From positions 1 to 64,000 of the forward strand of contig CAVOKJ010000004.1 in the NCBI GenBank assembly GCA_963696495.1: 64,000 nucleotides of DNA, written 5' to 3'. How positions within the stretch are numbered: position 1 is the first letter of the stretch; every line of letters begins with the position of its first letter. The translations under genes and the position numbers were made by a program. Below, one piece after another: positions 1 through 7,142 of this stretch. This stretch comes from Bog-756 sp963696495. Its GTDB lineage: Bacteria > Actinomycetota > Acidimicrobiia > Acidimicrobiales > RAAP-2. The notes under the pieces were generated by a model that was given only the letters and a program-made list of their open reading frames with translations, did not search any database and was not told the DNA's origin.

Positions 1-47
1 GCGAGGCGACCTCCCTGCTACCTCTCGGTCCCTTGTGGAGTTGACAT

Positions 48-839
48 TCAGCAGGAGGGAGTGCTTTGAAGCAGGGGGATGATCTGAGGGTGGAGACCGA
101 CTGAGGCGGCGACGAAGCTTTCGGAACTGGCCATCCAGGGCTCTCCGTCTGCGTCGGTCACAATGCCCCCGGCCTCGGTGACCAAGAGGCTGGCGGCCAG
201 CAGGTTGCCTGGGTCGCGCCCGAACTCGAAGAAGAAATCCATGCGACCAGATGCCACATCGGCGATCTGCCACGATGTCGGGCCAAGATTGCGTACCGCG
301 CCGACGGCAGGCAGCAGCACAGTCATCGCTCGGCCCGTGGCCGCAATGGCAGCGGGTTGGCGAGCGGGGAATGGCGGTTGGCTCATCCCGACGAGCGTGA
401 GACCCAGATCGGTCTTGCTGGACGGTGTCACGGGGACGCCGTTGCGGAAAGCACCGCCTCCCCTCGCTGCGGTGTAGACCTCGCCGAGGAATGGACTGTG
501 TAACGCCGCCAATTCTGGTTCGCCGTCGCGGACCAGGGCGATGCTCACGGACCACTGCGGAAGCCCCTGCAGGAACTGGATCGCCCCATCGACAGCGTCC
601 ACGACCCACGCTTCCCCGTCCGGCAGGCTGGCGCCTATCTCGTCGACACAGGGAGCCCCCGGCCGGATTGCCCCGAGCTGCTCCTGCATGGACGCGAAGA
701 GCAGATGGTCAACGCCATCGAAGGCCGTCTTGAATTCGGCCCACGTGTCGAACTGGCCGGGTCTTGGATTGTCCGGCATCAGGGTGCCGGCGATCGTGGC
801 AGCCTCTGCCATCGCCGACAATGTCGAGAACTCAGTCAT
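48..839 (-). CDS. Inositol monophosphatase-like phosphatase
   Basis: A 263-residue member of the inositol monophosphatase superfamily, Mg-dependent phosphomonoesterases acting on inositol phosphate, histidinol phosphate or sugar phosphates. The metal signature DAVDG lies at residues 81-85 (canonical DPxDGT, so the Thr is replaced). A likely upstream acidic ligand is in VDEIG (E67). The C-terminal DPGNLLAA...TEAGG block (209-225) stands where WDxAAG...EAGG is usual, with the Trp missing. I chose the ATG at 839 because longer reading runs into the divergent regulator; a GGAAGG sequence lies about 10 nt upstream. The deviations leave the substrate open, and reduced activity is possible. Confidence 0.8.
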   Translation of the reverse strand: MTEFSTLSAMAEAATIAGTLMPDNPRPGQFDTWAEFKTAFDGVDHLLFASMQEQLGAIRPGAPCVDEIGASLPDGEAWVVDAVDGAIQFLQGLPQWSVSIALVRDGEPELAALHSPFLGEVYTAARGGGAFRNGVPVTPSSKTDLGLTLVGMSQPPFPARQPAAIAATGRAMTVLLPAVGAVRNLGPTSWQIADVASGRMDFFFEFGRDPGNLLAASLLVTEAGGIVTDADGEPWMASSESFVAASVGLHPQIIPLLQSTPSC

Positions 840-914
840 CTGAAGCGATCCTTCCGTGATGGACGATTTTGGTGATGAAGAACCTTTCAGAGTTCGGCCG
901 ATGCCGTCACTAAT

Positions 915-937
915 ATTCGTCGAATGTGATCGATAAT
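915..937 (+). promoter_or_regulatory. Lrp-family gene promoter with palindromic operator
   Basis: A perfect 11-bp palindrome, ATTCGTCGAAT, at 915-925 is followed by a GATAAT -10-like hexamer at 932-937. The hexamer ends 6 nt before the ATG at 944, so the regulator is probably translated from a leaderless mRNA. The palindrome sits just upstream of the -10, where a bound autoregulator would block RNA polymerase. It is shared with the divergent phosphatase gene. Assignment to the Lrp protein is inference from position. Confidence 0.55.
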
Positions 938-943
938 GTACAA

Positions 944-1912
944 ATGAATGACTCAGCGGTGGAATCAAGCTTTGATGAACGAGATCGGCGGCTGATTGCG
1001 GCATTGCAGTGTGACGGACGCGTCCCTGCGGAACGGGCTGCCGCCGTGTTGGGGCTACCGACCCGGGTGGTCCAGAGGCGCTGGGCGGAGTTGCTCGCAA
1101 CGGGAGCGGTCCGGGTCGTCGCCTCGCCCCCTCGGCCATCGATCGATGGTGTGATGCTGGTGCGCATTCGGGTGCTGCGGGGCAACGTGGACACACTTAG
1201 TCATGTCCTGGCCCGGCGAAACGACATCCCGTTGATCGATATCAGTGTGAGCGGCGACCAGCTCATCGCGGTCGTCACGCCTCGGACGGACGGCAGCGGC
1301 CGATTGCTGCTTGAGGAGCTGCCCACATCACCGGCGATACTGAGCGTCGACGCCCAGTCGGTGATCCATGTCTTCGGCGACGCCGCTGAATGGGTCGCCG
1401 ATTACCTGAGCCCCCAAGAACGTCAGGCCCTCACTCCCCGGACTGGTGGCGAACATCCGACTGGGTCCACAGACGATCTCGACCCGTTGGACACCTCCAT
1501 AGTCGGGGTCCTGGCGGACGACGGTCGACGCTCGGCCGCCATGGTCGCCCGCATGATCGGTGAAGCCGAGTCCACCGTACGTAGACGAATGGCAACCCTC
1601 CTCGATCGTCGTCAGCTCGTGACCCAAGTCGTCGTCGATCCCAAGGCACTTGGATTCCAGGTCGACGCGGATTTGCATATGCAGGTGGCCCCAGAGCGAC
1701 TCGATACCGCCGGTCGTGCCCTCGCCCAACATCCAGCCGTTCACGGAGCCTTAGCCACGACCGGTCCCGCCAACCTGATGATTGCCGTCTGGTTGCGCAG
1801 CCTTGACCATCTCTATCAATTCATCACAGGCGATCTTGCCCACCTCGGTGTCAGCAACGTCGACACGGTGCTGATCGGTCGAACGGTGAAACGGCCAACC
1901 GGGGCGTGGTGA
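944..1912 (+). CDS. Lrp/AsnC-family regulator, duplicated
   Basis: A 322-residue protein, twice the usual 150-160 residues of Lrp/AsnC regulators, with two tandem copies of winged HTH plus RAM-like ligand domain. The first HTH starts at FDERDRRLIAAL near residue 10; the second starts at DPLDTSIVGVLADDGR near residue 185. Each is followed by a beta-alpha-beta region. A GTG at 926 is in frame, but the ATG at 944 fits the GATAAT -10 element 6 nt upstream. It is divergent from the phosphatase gene with an 80-100 bp shared control region, so local and autoregulation are likely. The effector is unknown. Confidence 0.85.
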   Translation: MNDSAVESSFDERDRRLIAALQCDGRVPAERAAAVLGLPTRVVQRRWAELLATGAVRVVASPPRPSIDGVMLVRIRVLRGNVDTLSHVLARRNDIPLIDISVSGDQLIAVVTPRTDGSGRLLLEELPTSPAILSVDAQSVIHVFGDAAEWVADYLSPQERQALTPRTGGEHPTGSTDDLDPLDTSIVGVLADDGRRSAAMVARMIGEAESTVRRRMATLLDRRQLVTQVVVDPKALGFQVDADLHMQVAPERLDTAGRALAQHPAVHGALATTGPANLMIAVWLRSLDHLYQFITGDLAHLGVSNVDTVLIGRTVKRPTGAW

Positions 1913-2169
1913 TCAAATTCCACCTGGCCGCCCTGAGGTCGGCGGGATCACCGAGCCTGAACGCAGCCGGTTCAGGACCGAACATCACTGCGTACAGATG
2001 CGGTTCACAAAATGCGCAGCGACCACAACTACCGAGCTGAGTCATCCAGTCGGCGACAGGATCGTCGGTGACCGCCCGGCCTCCGGCTCGGCTCCGAAAC
2101 CGACGAATCCGCCGCGCATCACCTGTCGAGCCGGCTCGGGCATCGCCTCGCAATGCACCGGTCGAGCAG
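1913..2169. other. Intergenic region without convincing gene
   Basis: No recognisable gene is seen here. On the minus strand a frame encodes a short Cys-rich stretch (CGRCAFC) but has no good start or family match. The sequence ends in the promoter/operator of the next gene. Confidence 0.5.
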
Positions 2170-2206
2170 TTGCTCTAGGTTGATGTAACCAATATAGTTA
2201 CATCAA
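2170..2206 (+). promoter_or_regulatory. Promoter and perfect palindromic operator, Rrf2-type
   Basis: The 10-bp inverted repeat TTGATGTAAC (2180-2189) / GTTACATCAA (2197-2206) is perfect, with a 7-nt spacer. It overlaps a likely promoter: TTGCTC at 2170-2175, a 17-nt gap, then TATAGT at 2193-2198. A repressor bound here would cover the -10. The second gene of the pair is an Rrf2-family regulator, a family whose sites are palindromes of this kind, so autorepression of the pair is the simplest reading. An AAAGGA Shine-Dalgarno follows at 2212-2217. Confidence 0.75.
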
Positions 2207-2222
2207 GCTAGAAAGGAAGCCA

Positions 2223-3068
2223 ATGACGAATCTCCGATACGACACGCTCCTCATGCGGCGCGAGGGACTCACGCGTGACCTACCCCCCGGCGACAACGAG
2301 GATCTACGGTGGGTCACGAACTCAGCGACGCTGATCCTCGGTGACCACGACGCCGTGCTGGTCGATACGTTCACCACGATCGACCAGAACGAACAGCTGA
2401 TCCAGTGGGTGAGGGAGCACGACCGGCGGCTCACCCACGTCTATCTGACCCATGGTCATGGCGATCACGTCTATGGAATCGGACAGCTGCTCGAGGCTTT
2501 CCCTTCAGCAAGAGCATTGGCGACCGCTGGCACCCTTGCTCAGTCTCGAATCCAAGCCCGAGACGAGTACCGTGACGGATTCTGGGGCCGCCTGTTCCCC
2601 GGTCAGATTCCGGTGCCCGTACTTCCCGATGTCCTTGACGGCGACCGGCTCGACCTGGAGGGACGGGCATTGCGCGTCGTTGAAACGGGACACACGGACA
2701 CGCAAGGCACAACCGTCCTCTGGGTGCCTGACGCTCGCCTCGTGGTCGCTGGGGACGTCGTCTACAACGACACACACATGTACCTGGCCGAATCGACTCG
2801 GGATTCCCGCACAGAGTGGATCGCGTCCCTCGAAACGATCAAGTCATTGGACCCCACCAGTGTGGTTGCCGGTCACAAACATCCCGACCGTCCCGATGAC
2901 CCAGTTGCGATCGACGAATCGATTCAGTATCTGGTGGACTTCAACGACGCTGAACTCACGAGCTCGACAGCCCTCGAACTCTACGAGACCGTGCTCAAGC
3001 ATCACCCTCGTCGGGCGAATCCAGGCTCTCTGTGGGGCGCAGCGAAACAGATCAAGGGTTCCTCATGA
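2223..3068 (+). CDS. Metallo-beta-lactamase-fold hydrolase
   Basis: A 281-residue MBL-fold protein. The zinc ligands are visible: HGHGDH at residues 77-82, H157 in GHTDT, D178 in AGDVV and H218 in AGHKH. This is the full set for a binuclear site. The fold covers thiolesterases, lactonases, glyoxalase II-like enzymes and persulfide dioxygenases; nothing in the sequence fixes the substrate. There is no signal peptide, so it is cytoplasmic. A good ribosome site precedes the ATG. The Rrf2-type regulator starts 21 nt downstream, and a palindromic operator covers the promoter, so the enzyme is probably induced by whatever the regulator senses. Confidence 0.88.
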   Translation: MTNLRYDTLLMRREGLTRDLPPGDNEDLRWVTNSATLILGDHDAVLVDTFTTIDQNEQLIQWVREHDRRLTHVYLTHGHGDHVYGIGQLLEAFPSARALATAGTLAQSRIQARDEYRDGFWGRLFPGQIPVPVLPDVLDGDRLDLEGRALRVVETGHTDTQGTTVLWVPDARLVVAGDVVYNDTHMYLAESTRDSRTEWIASLETIKSLDPTSVVAGHKHPDRPDDPVAIDESIQYLVDFNDAELTSSTALELYETVLKHHPRRANPGSLWGAAKQIKGSS

Positions 3069-3089
3069 CGCTTCGCAGGATGTGACCGA

Positions 3090-3578
3090 GTGAGCGCCAA
3101 CAGCAGGCTCACGATCGCGGTCCACGCGCTGGGCTGGATCGATCTCCACTCCCAGCTCGGCGGAGGTCCAGCTACGTCGGAGGACATTGCCAAGAGCATC
3201 CGGACGAATCCGGTTGTGGTGCGCCGCCTGCTCAGCCGGCTACGTGACGGTGGACTCGTCCTCTCCCATCGAGGGACTCCTGCCGGATGGACGCTGGCCC
3301 GACCCGCTGCAGAGATCACGTTCCTCGACGTCAAGAACGCTCTGGATGACGGTCCCACGTTTGGGCTACACAGTTCACCACCCTCACCGAACTGTCCGAT
3401 CGGCTTGAGCATCGGACCAGTGCTTACGCACGTCTATGAGACGGCGCAGAAGGCAGCTGATACAGCCTTGGGCGGTATCACAATCCAACGGGCACTCGAC
3501 GAAACGCTCGCACGTTCCAATCGGACTCGACCCGAGTTGCTTGCGAGCTTTGCGGAGACCACCAGGGCTGCCCTCTAG
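3090..3578 (+). CDS. Rrf2-family transcriptional regulator
   Basis: A 162-residue Rrf2-type protein. A winged HTH spans about residues 1-80 with the recognition region NPVVVRRLLSRLRDGGLV. The only cysteine is C102 in NCPIG, so the three-Cys iron-sulfur ligand set of IscR/NsrR is absent; this resembles the YwnA-like, cluster-free branch, where a single Cys may sense oxidants or electrophiles. It starts with GTG 21 nt after the hydrolase gene and is probably cotranscribed. Its TAG stop lies inside the 8-bp target duplication of the adjoining IS element, so the insertion left the protein intact but cut off any downstream genes. Confidence 0.85.
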   Translation: MSANSRLTIAVHALGWIDLHSQLGGGPATSEDIAKSIRTNPVVVRRLLSRLRDGGLVLSHRGTPAGWTLARPAAEITFLDVKNALDDGPTFGLHSSPPSPNCPIGLSIGPVLTHVYETAQKAADTALGGITIQRALDETLARSNRTRPELLASFAETTRAAL

Positions 3579-3581
3579 TTG
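3574..3581 (+). repeat. IS target-site duplication, left copy
   Basis: TCTAGTTG, repeated at 4628-4635 on the other side of the element. It contains the TAG stop codon of the Rrf2-type gene. Confidence 0.8.
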
Positions 3582-4627
3582 TGATTCCCGTGAAGGTTGT
3601 TGACAGTAGGAGCCCTCACCTGATCGTTTGAGGTTCGACCAAGAACACCGAACAATCAAGGAGGGCCCGTGGCGCACGTTAGGGCAAAGCTCACGCCTCT
3701 GGGAAGGCAACTTCTCGTGGATCGAATGGAGATCGACGGCTGGAAGCCGGCCGACGCGGCCAGGGCGATGGGGATTTCTCGCCAGACGGCCTACAAGTGG
3801 CTGCGCCGCTTCCGGGAGGAGGGCCCAGAGGGCCTGGCCGACCGTTCGTCGGCCCCGCGGTACTGCCCGCACCGGCTGGGGTCGGAGGAAGTGCAGCGGA
3901 TCGTGACCACCCGGCTCGAGACCATGACCGGGCCGCACCGGTTGTCCTATGTGCGGGTCGCCACCGTTCCACGATCTATGAGGTACTACGCCGAGAGGGG
4001 CTGTCTCGTCTCGACTACATCGACCGTCCGACCCGGACGGTGGTCCGCTACGAGCGGGCCGCCCCCGGAGAACTCCTCCACGTCGACGTCGAGAAACTGG
4101 GCCGGATCAGGGAGGGTGGCGGCTGGAAGGTGCACGGGCGGGAGATGGGAAGGACCGCGGAGATGCGGAGGGTCAAGGTCGGCTTCGACTACATCCACGT
4201 GGCCGTTGACGATCACTCCCGAGTGGCCTTCGTCCGTTCCCTGCCTGACGAAAAGGGACCGACCTGCGCCCAGTTCGTGGCTGACGCCGCCCAGTTCTTC
4301 GCCGAGCACGGGGTGACCATCGAGCGGGTCATGACCGACAACGCCATGAACTACGGGAGATCGAAGGACTTCAGGGAGACCCTCGATCGCCTGGGCATCA
4401 CCCACAAACGGACCAGGGCTTATCGACCTCAGACCAATGGAAAGGCAGAGCGTTTCAACCGGACGCTCCTCGAGGAGTTCGCCTACAAGGAGCTCTGCGT
4501 CACCAACGAGGCCCGCTCAGCGGCCCTCGAGCCCTGGGTCCACTCCTACAATGCTCACAGACCTCATACCGCCATTGGAGGGCTGAGCCCGCTTCAGCGC
4601 ATTGTCAACAAGGTTGACGGGAATCAA
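3582..4627 (+). mobile_element. IS481-family insertion sequence, inactive
   Basis: A 1046-bp element bounded by terminal inverted repeats. The left end 3582-3607 begins TGATTCCCGT and matches the reverse complement of 4601-4626 at 22 of 26 positions. Both sides carry the 8-bp direct repeat TCTAGTTG, with one extra base between repeat and TIR on the right. Size, single transposase and TIR type fit IS481. A TTGACA box lies inside the left TIR (3600-3605), reading towards the transposase. The transposase is frameshifted, so the copy is probably dead. The clear target duplication means the insertion is not ancient. Confidence 0.85.
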
Positions 4628-4723
4628 TCTAGTTGGCAGACACGGATGTCAAGTAATAAATCACCCATGATCGCCGGCATCGATAGGCACCGCAGGTCTG
4701 GATTGGGTTGGGGACAGGGCTGA
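3669..4723 (+). pseudogene. IS481 transposase, frameshifted
   Basis: The first frame (GTG 3669, SD AAGGAGGG) encodes the N-terminal HTH (WKPADAARAMGISRQTAYKWL) and the GLADRSS linker typical of IS481. Near 3945-3960 homology switches to the -1 frame, which encodes the DDE integrase core: HVDVEKLGRI (first Asp), VMTDNAMNY (second Asp) and NGKAERFNRT (Glu). No slippery heptamer is seen at the junction, so a single-base deletion is more likely than programmed frameshifting. The second frame has no stop inside the element and reads past the right TIR (4626) to 4723. Confidence 0.85.
4628..4635 (+). repeat. IS target-site duplication, right copy
   Basis: TCTAGTTG, matching 3574-3581. Removing the element and one copy restores the sequence that originally followed the Rrf2-type gene. 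Confidence 0.8.
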
Positions 4724-4746
4724 TCCCAGCGGCCGTAGTGATGGGA

Positions 4747-5202
4747 TCAGACGTCCTCTTCGAGCTGTTCCAGTAAGGCGGTCAGTGCAGCTGTCTCCGG
4801 CTCTGTTAAACCCCCGAATACGGACACAAACTTTGTGGGCTCCACGACGATCACGACGCGGACATCGGCGTCCAGGACGGGTACGTCGGACCCGTAGCGC
4901 TGCTGAAGACTTCGATAGAACGTCGCATCAGTGTCGGGGTCCATGGATTCGACCTGACCCCGGACCTCAAGAGTCCGGTACGCATTCTCGGGATCCTGGA
5001 CGTGGAATGCGACCCGTCCATCGGCAAGGAGGTTGTGGTATTTCTGCCGTGTACTGGTGTGGGAGAAGCGCACCCGTTGGCCGTCCCAAGCGAACCACAT
5101 GACGCTGCTCTGCGGGCTTCCGTCGGGTCGGATCGTGGCAAGATGCGCGAATAGTGGTCGTTCAAGAAGGTCAGCATGGCTCTCGGGCAAGTCGGCAGTC
5201 AT
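4747..5202 (-). CDS. PPOX-class F420/FMN-dependent oxidoreductase
   Basis: A 151-residue split-barrel flavin-fold protein of the pyridoxamine 5'-phosphate oxidase superfamily. The pattern HLATIRPDGSPQSSVMWF near residues 19-36, then RVRFSHTSTRQKYHNL, matches the actinobacterial PPOX group that usually binds F420 or FMN rather than acting as PdxH. Its ATG overlaps the stop of the upstream cupin gene by 4 nt (ATGA), implying translational coupling. With the cupin it forms an operon divergent from a LysR regulator, so it probably reduces a small substrate induced through that regulator. The substrate is unknown. Confidence 0.8.
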   Translation of the reverse strand: MTADLPESHADLLERPLFAHLATIRPDGSPQSSVMWFAWDGQRVRFSHTSTRQKYHNLLADGRVAFHVQDPENAYRTLEVRGQVESMDPDTDATFYRSLQQRYGSDVPVLDADVRVVIVVEPTKFVSVFGGLTEPETAALTALLEQLEEDV

Positions 5203-5660
5203 GAGACGTCTCCCTTGGTAACGAGGTGGGCCGGGTCGGATTGGGGCGGGGCAGCGCGCCGGAACTCAACGGTCAAAAATGCGAGTGGCGTGACGCCGAT
5301 GTTCTCGAGGTCGTGGAGGAGGTACTCGCCCGGTGAGAAGTCGAAATGGCGTGTCTCACTCGCCGCGTACGTGACCAGCCGGGTCGAGCCATCAGCGACA
5401 TGTTGGAGGCTGTGCCCCGCGCGGAGAGCCGTCCAGAAATAGTCGAGCGTGTGCCGGTGGGCACCGAGGCGCTCACCGGGTTCGAGCTCAATGCTCCAGA
5501 CTCTCACTCGATCGTCCGTCGACAGGAGCTTCGAACCGACGCGCGAATTTCGAGAATTGGCGACAAAGTCCGCTCTTACCGCGTCAGGCCAACCCTCGAA
5601 ACCGGTGGCGCTCACCACTCCCGTGAGTCGGTCGGGGTCTACCGGGTGTTCGGTGATCAA
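5199..5660 (-). CDS. Cupin-domain protein
   Basis: A 153-residue single-domain cupin. The core has LEPGERLGAHRHTLDYFW (residues about 57-74), then FSPGEYLLHDLENIG and FLTVEFR, the two conserved cupin blocks. The metal ligands are incomplete: AHRH is present, but the second block has H without the usual full set. The start is a TTG at 5660 with GAGG about 9 nt upstream. It is first in a two-gene operon with the PPOX protein and divergent from the LysR gene. The role is open: metabolite binding, isomerase or dioxygenase-like. Confidence 0.65.
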   Translation of the reverse strand: MITEHPVDPDRLTGVVSATGFEGWPDAVRADFVANSRNSRVGSKLLSTDDRVRVWSIELEPGERLGAHRHTLDYFWTALRAGHSLQHVADGSTRLVTYAASETRHFDFSPGEYLLHDLENIGVTPLAFLTVEFRRAAPPQSDPAHLVTKGDVS

Positions 5661-5734
5661 TCGCCGACACCTCGGACTGTTGTGGGCATATCAGCAGTGT
5701 TCTCTCTTCGAGGTGATAGTTCCAACACTTTTAA

Positions 5735-5751
5735 ACTCTGATTGCCATAGT
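5735..5751 (+). promoter_or_regulatory. LysR-type T-N11-A operator candidate
   Basis: The imperfect dyad ACTCTG-ATTGC-CATAGT matches 5 of 6 positions per arm and contains the T-N11-A spacing (T5737, A5749) typical of LysR-family sites. It lies 8 bp upstream of the LysR start and within the divergent promoter region. Binding could repress the regulator and activate the cupin/PPOX operon. Confidence 0.5.
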
Positions 5752-5759
5752 CTTGAGTA

Positions 5760-6707
5760 ATGCCAACGCTCCGCCAGCTGGAGTACCTGGTCACAGTGGC
5801 CGAGCTCGGATCGTTCACCCGGGCGGCAGCCGAGCTCCACGTCAGCCAGCCCACACTTTCCAGCCAGATCGCGGTGTTGGAACGGGAGGTCGGTGGTTCG
5901 CTCCTCGACCGGCTCCCCCGGACGGTGTGCCTCACCCCTGCCGGCCGAGCACTGATTCCCCATGCGAGAGCGGCGCTGACCGAGGCTCGGCGGACACTAA
6001 CCGCTGCCCGGCAGACGGTTGGGCTCGAAGGTGGTGAGCTCAAAGTGGCTGCAGTGCATTCGGCAACGCTCGGACTTCTGCCGGCTCCGCTGCGACGCTG
6101 GCGGCAGACTCATCCAGGGGTACAACTCGGTCTCCACGAGTACAGGCACGGCGACGAACTGACCGCTGCCATGCGCAACGGTGAGGCCGATGTAGCGATC
6201 GGCCCAACACCGGATGATTGGTCCGGCGATCTCCTGAGCCTCGGAGACGAAGAGCTGCTCATCGTGCTGGCGAGCGATGATCCTCTCGCTGGATGGCAAG
6301 GGTCACTTGAGCTGACCTTCCTCGCTGATCGGGCCTGGGTGCATTTTGCCCCTGAACACGGTCTCGCCGAGTTGCTGGACAAGGCCTGCGCTGAAGCGGG
6401 ATTTAGCCCCAAGGTCGGCCTGCGCGCCGAGCAGACAGCAAGTGCCCCTCTGCTCGCCGCCGCCGGACTTGGCCCCACACTGGTTCCCGCGTCGATCATC
6501 TCGATTGGGTTCGATGGATTGATCTTCGAGACATCGCCGCCAACCAGACGACCGTTGGCCGTCTACCACCGCCTGAATGCCGATCCACTCACAGTCGAGT
6601 TTTCCCACTCGATTGCTGCGGAGGTTGAGCTCATGCCGCCACACATCGCCATGCGGCTCCGGCTGACGGAACGAACCCGCCCACCCCCAACGTCACCTTC
6701 CATGTAA
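5760..6707 (+). CDS. LysR-family transcriptional regulator
   Basis: A 315-residue LysR-type regulator. The N-terminal HTH is complete (LRQLEYLVTVAELGSFTRAA ... VSQPTLSSQI, residues 4-42), followed by a linker helix and a periplasmic-binding-protein-like effector domain (about 90-300). It is divergent from the cupin/PPOX operon, the usual arrangement for a LysR regulator and its target. The extreme C-terminus (PPTSPSM) is encoded by a copy of a short repeat (AACGTCACC, 6689-6697) that recurs in the following intergenic region, so the last residues may be non-native. Confidence 0.85.
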   Translation: MPTLRQLEYLVTVAELGSFTRAAAELHVSQPTLSSQIAVLEREVGGSLLDRLPRTVCLTPAGRALIPHARAALTEARRTLTAARQTVGLEGGELKVAAVHSATLGLLPAPLRRWRQTHPGVQLGLHEYRHGDELTAAMRNGEADVAIGPTPDDWSGDLLSLGDEELLIVLASDDPLAGWQGSLELTFLADRAWVHFAPEHGLAELLDKACAEAGFSPKVGLRAEQTASAPLLAAAGLGPTLVPASIISIGFDGLIFETSPPTRRPLAVYHRLNADPLTVEFSHSIAAEVELMPPHIAMRLRLTERTRPPPTSPSM

Positions 6708-6845
6708 ACGGCGCATGATTCGTCTGGTGCTTATCCTTCATTGAGGGTGACGTTGGCCGTGACCAGCCAGGCCGTAAGGGTGGCGTTGCTCGAATAGGCC
6801 GGATTGCTGATAGCGCGATGCCGTCCAACCTGGGAGGGTGACGTT
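6689..6845. repeat. Cluster of GGTGACGTT repeats
   Basis: The 9-mer GGTGACGTT occurs at 6746-6754 and 6837-6845 (both within GAGGGTGACGTT), with a one-mismatch copy at 6779-6787 and an inverted copy at 6689-6697. No gene is recognised in 6708-6946. The cluster lies between the LysR gene and the 3' end of tRNA-Lys. It could be a remnant of a mobile-element end; the family cannot be assigned. Confidence 0.6.
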
Positions 6846-6946
6846 CGCTTCGCACCTGATGACACGATCCATCGTCTGTTGAGAGACCGCCGAGGGTTGA
6901 GTTCCGTCCATCTCCGCTCGCCAGGTCCTGGTGCGAAGGGTGTGGT

Positions 6947-7022
6947 TGGTGGGCCGTGCGAGTCTCGATCTCGCCACCTTGGGATTAAAAGTCCCCTGCT
7001 CTACCGGATGAGCTAACGGCCC
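6947..7022 (-). tRNA. tRNA-Lys (anticodon TTT)
   Basis: A complete 76-nt cloverleaf on the minus strand, CCA included. The acceptor is GGGCCGT (7022-7016) paired with ACGGCCC, discriminator A and encoded CCA (6949-6947). The D arm is GCTC/GAGC, the anticodon loop CTTTTAA (TTT) and the T arm GCGAG/CTCGC. The first anticodon-stem pair is mismatched (G-A). A TACGCT -10-like hexamer (7030-7035, minus) ends 7 nt before the 5' end, so transcription may begin at or near the mature 5' end. The 3' end faces the accessory region 1-6946, as expected for an integration target. Confidence 0.95.
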
Positions 7023-7142
7023 GCCGTGGAGCGTATCGGCTCTTCCCGCGATTCCCCGACGACAGCTACAGTCCGACGGACCGACGCAGACCGCGTTCTC
7101 GGGACCGGCGACGACCGAGGCGACCGGGCACGACCACGAGCG

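Noticed and set aside
1851..2153. Minus-strand frame with a Cys-rich CGRCAFC stretch
   Set aside because: It overlaps the end of the Lrp gene, has no ribosome site, and the rest resembles no family; the Cys cluster alone is weak.
3940..3965. Programmed -1 frameshift in the IS481 transposase
   Set aside because: No A-rich or X-XXY-YYZ slippery heptamer is present and the family normally uses one frame; a deletion fits better.
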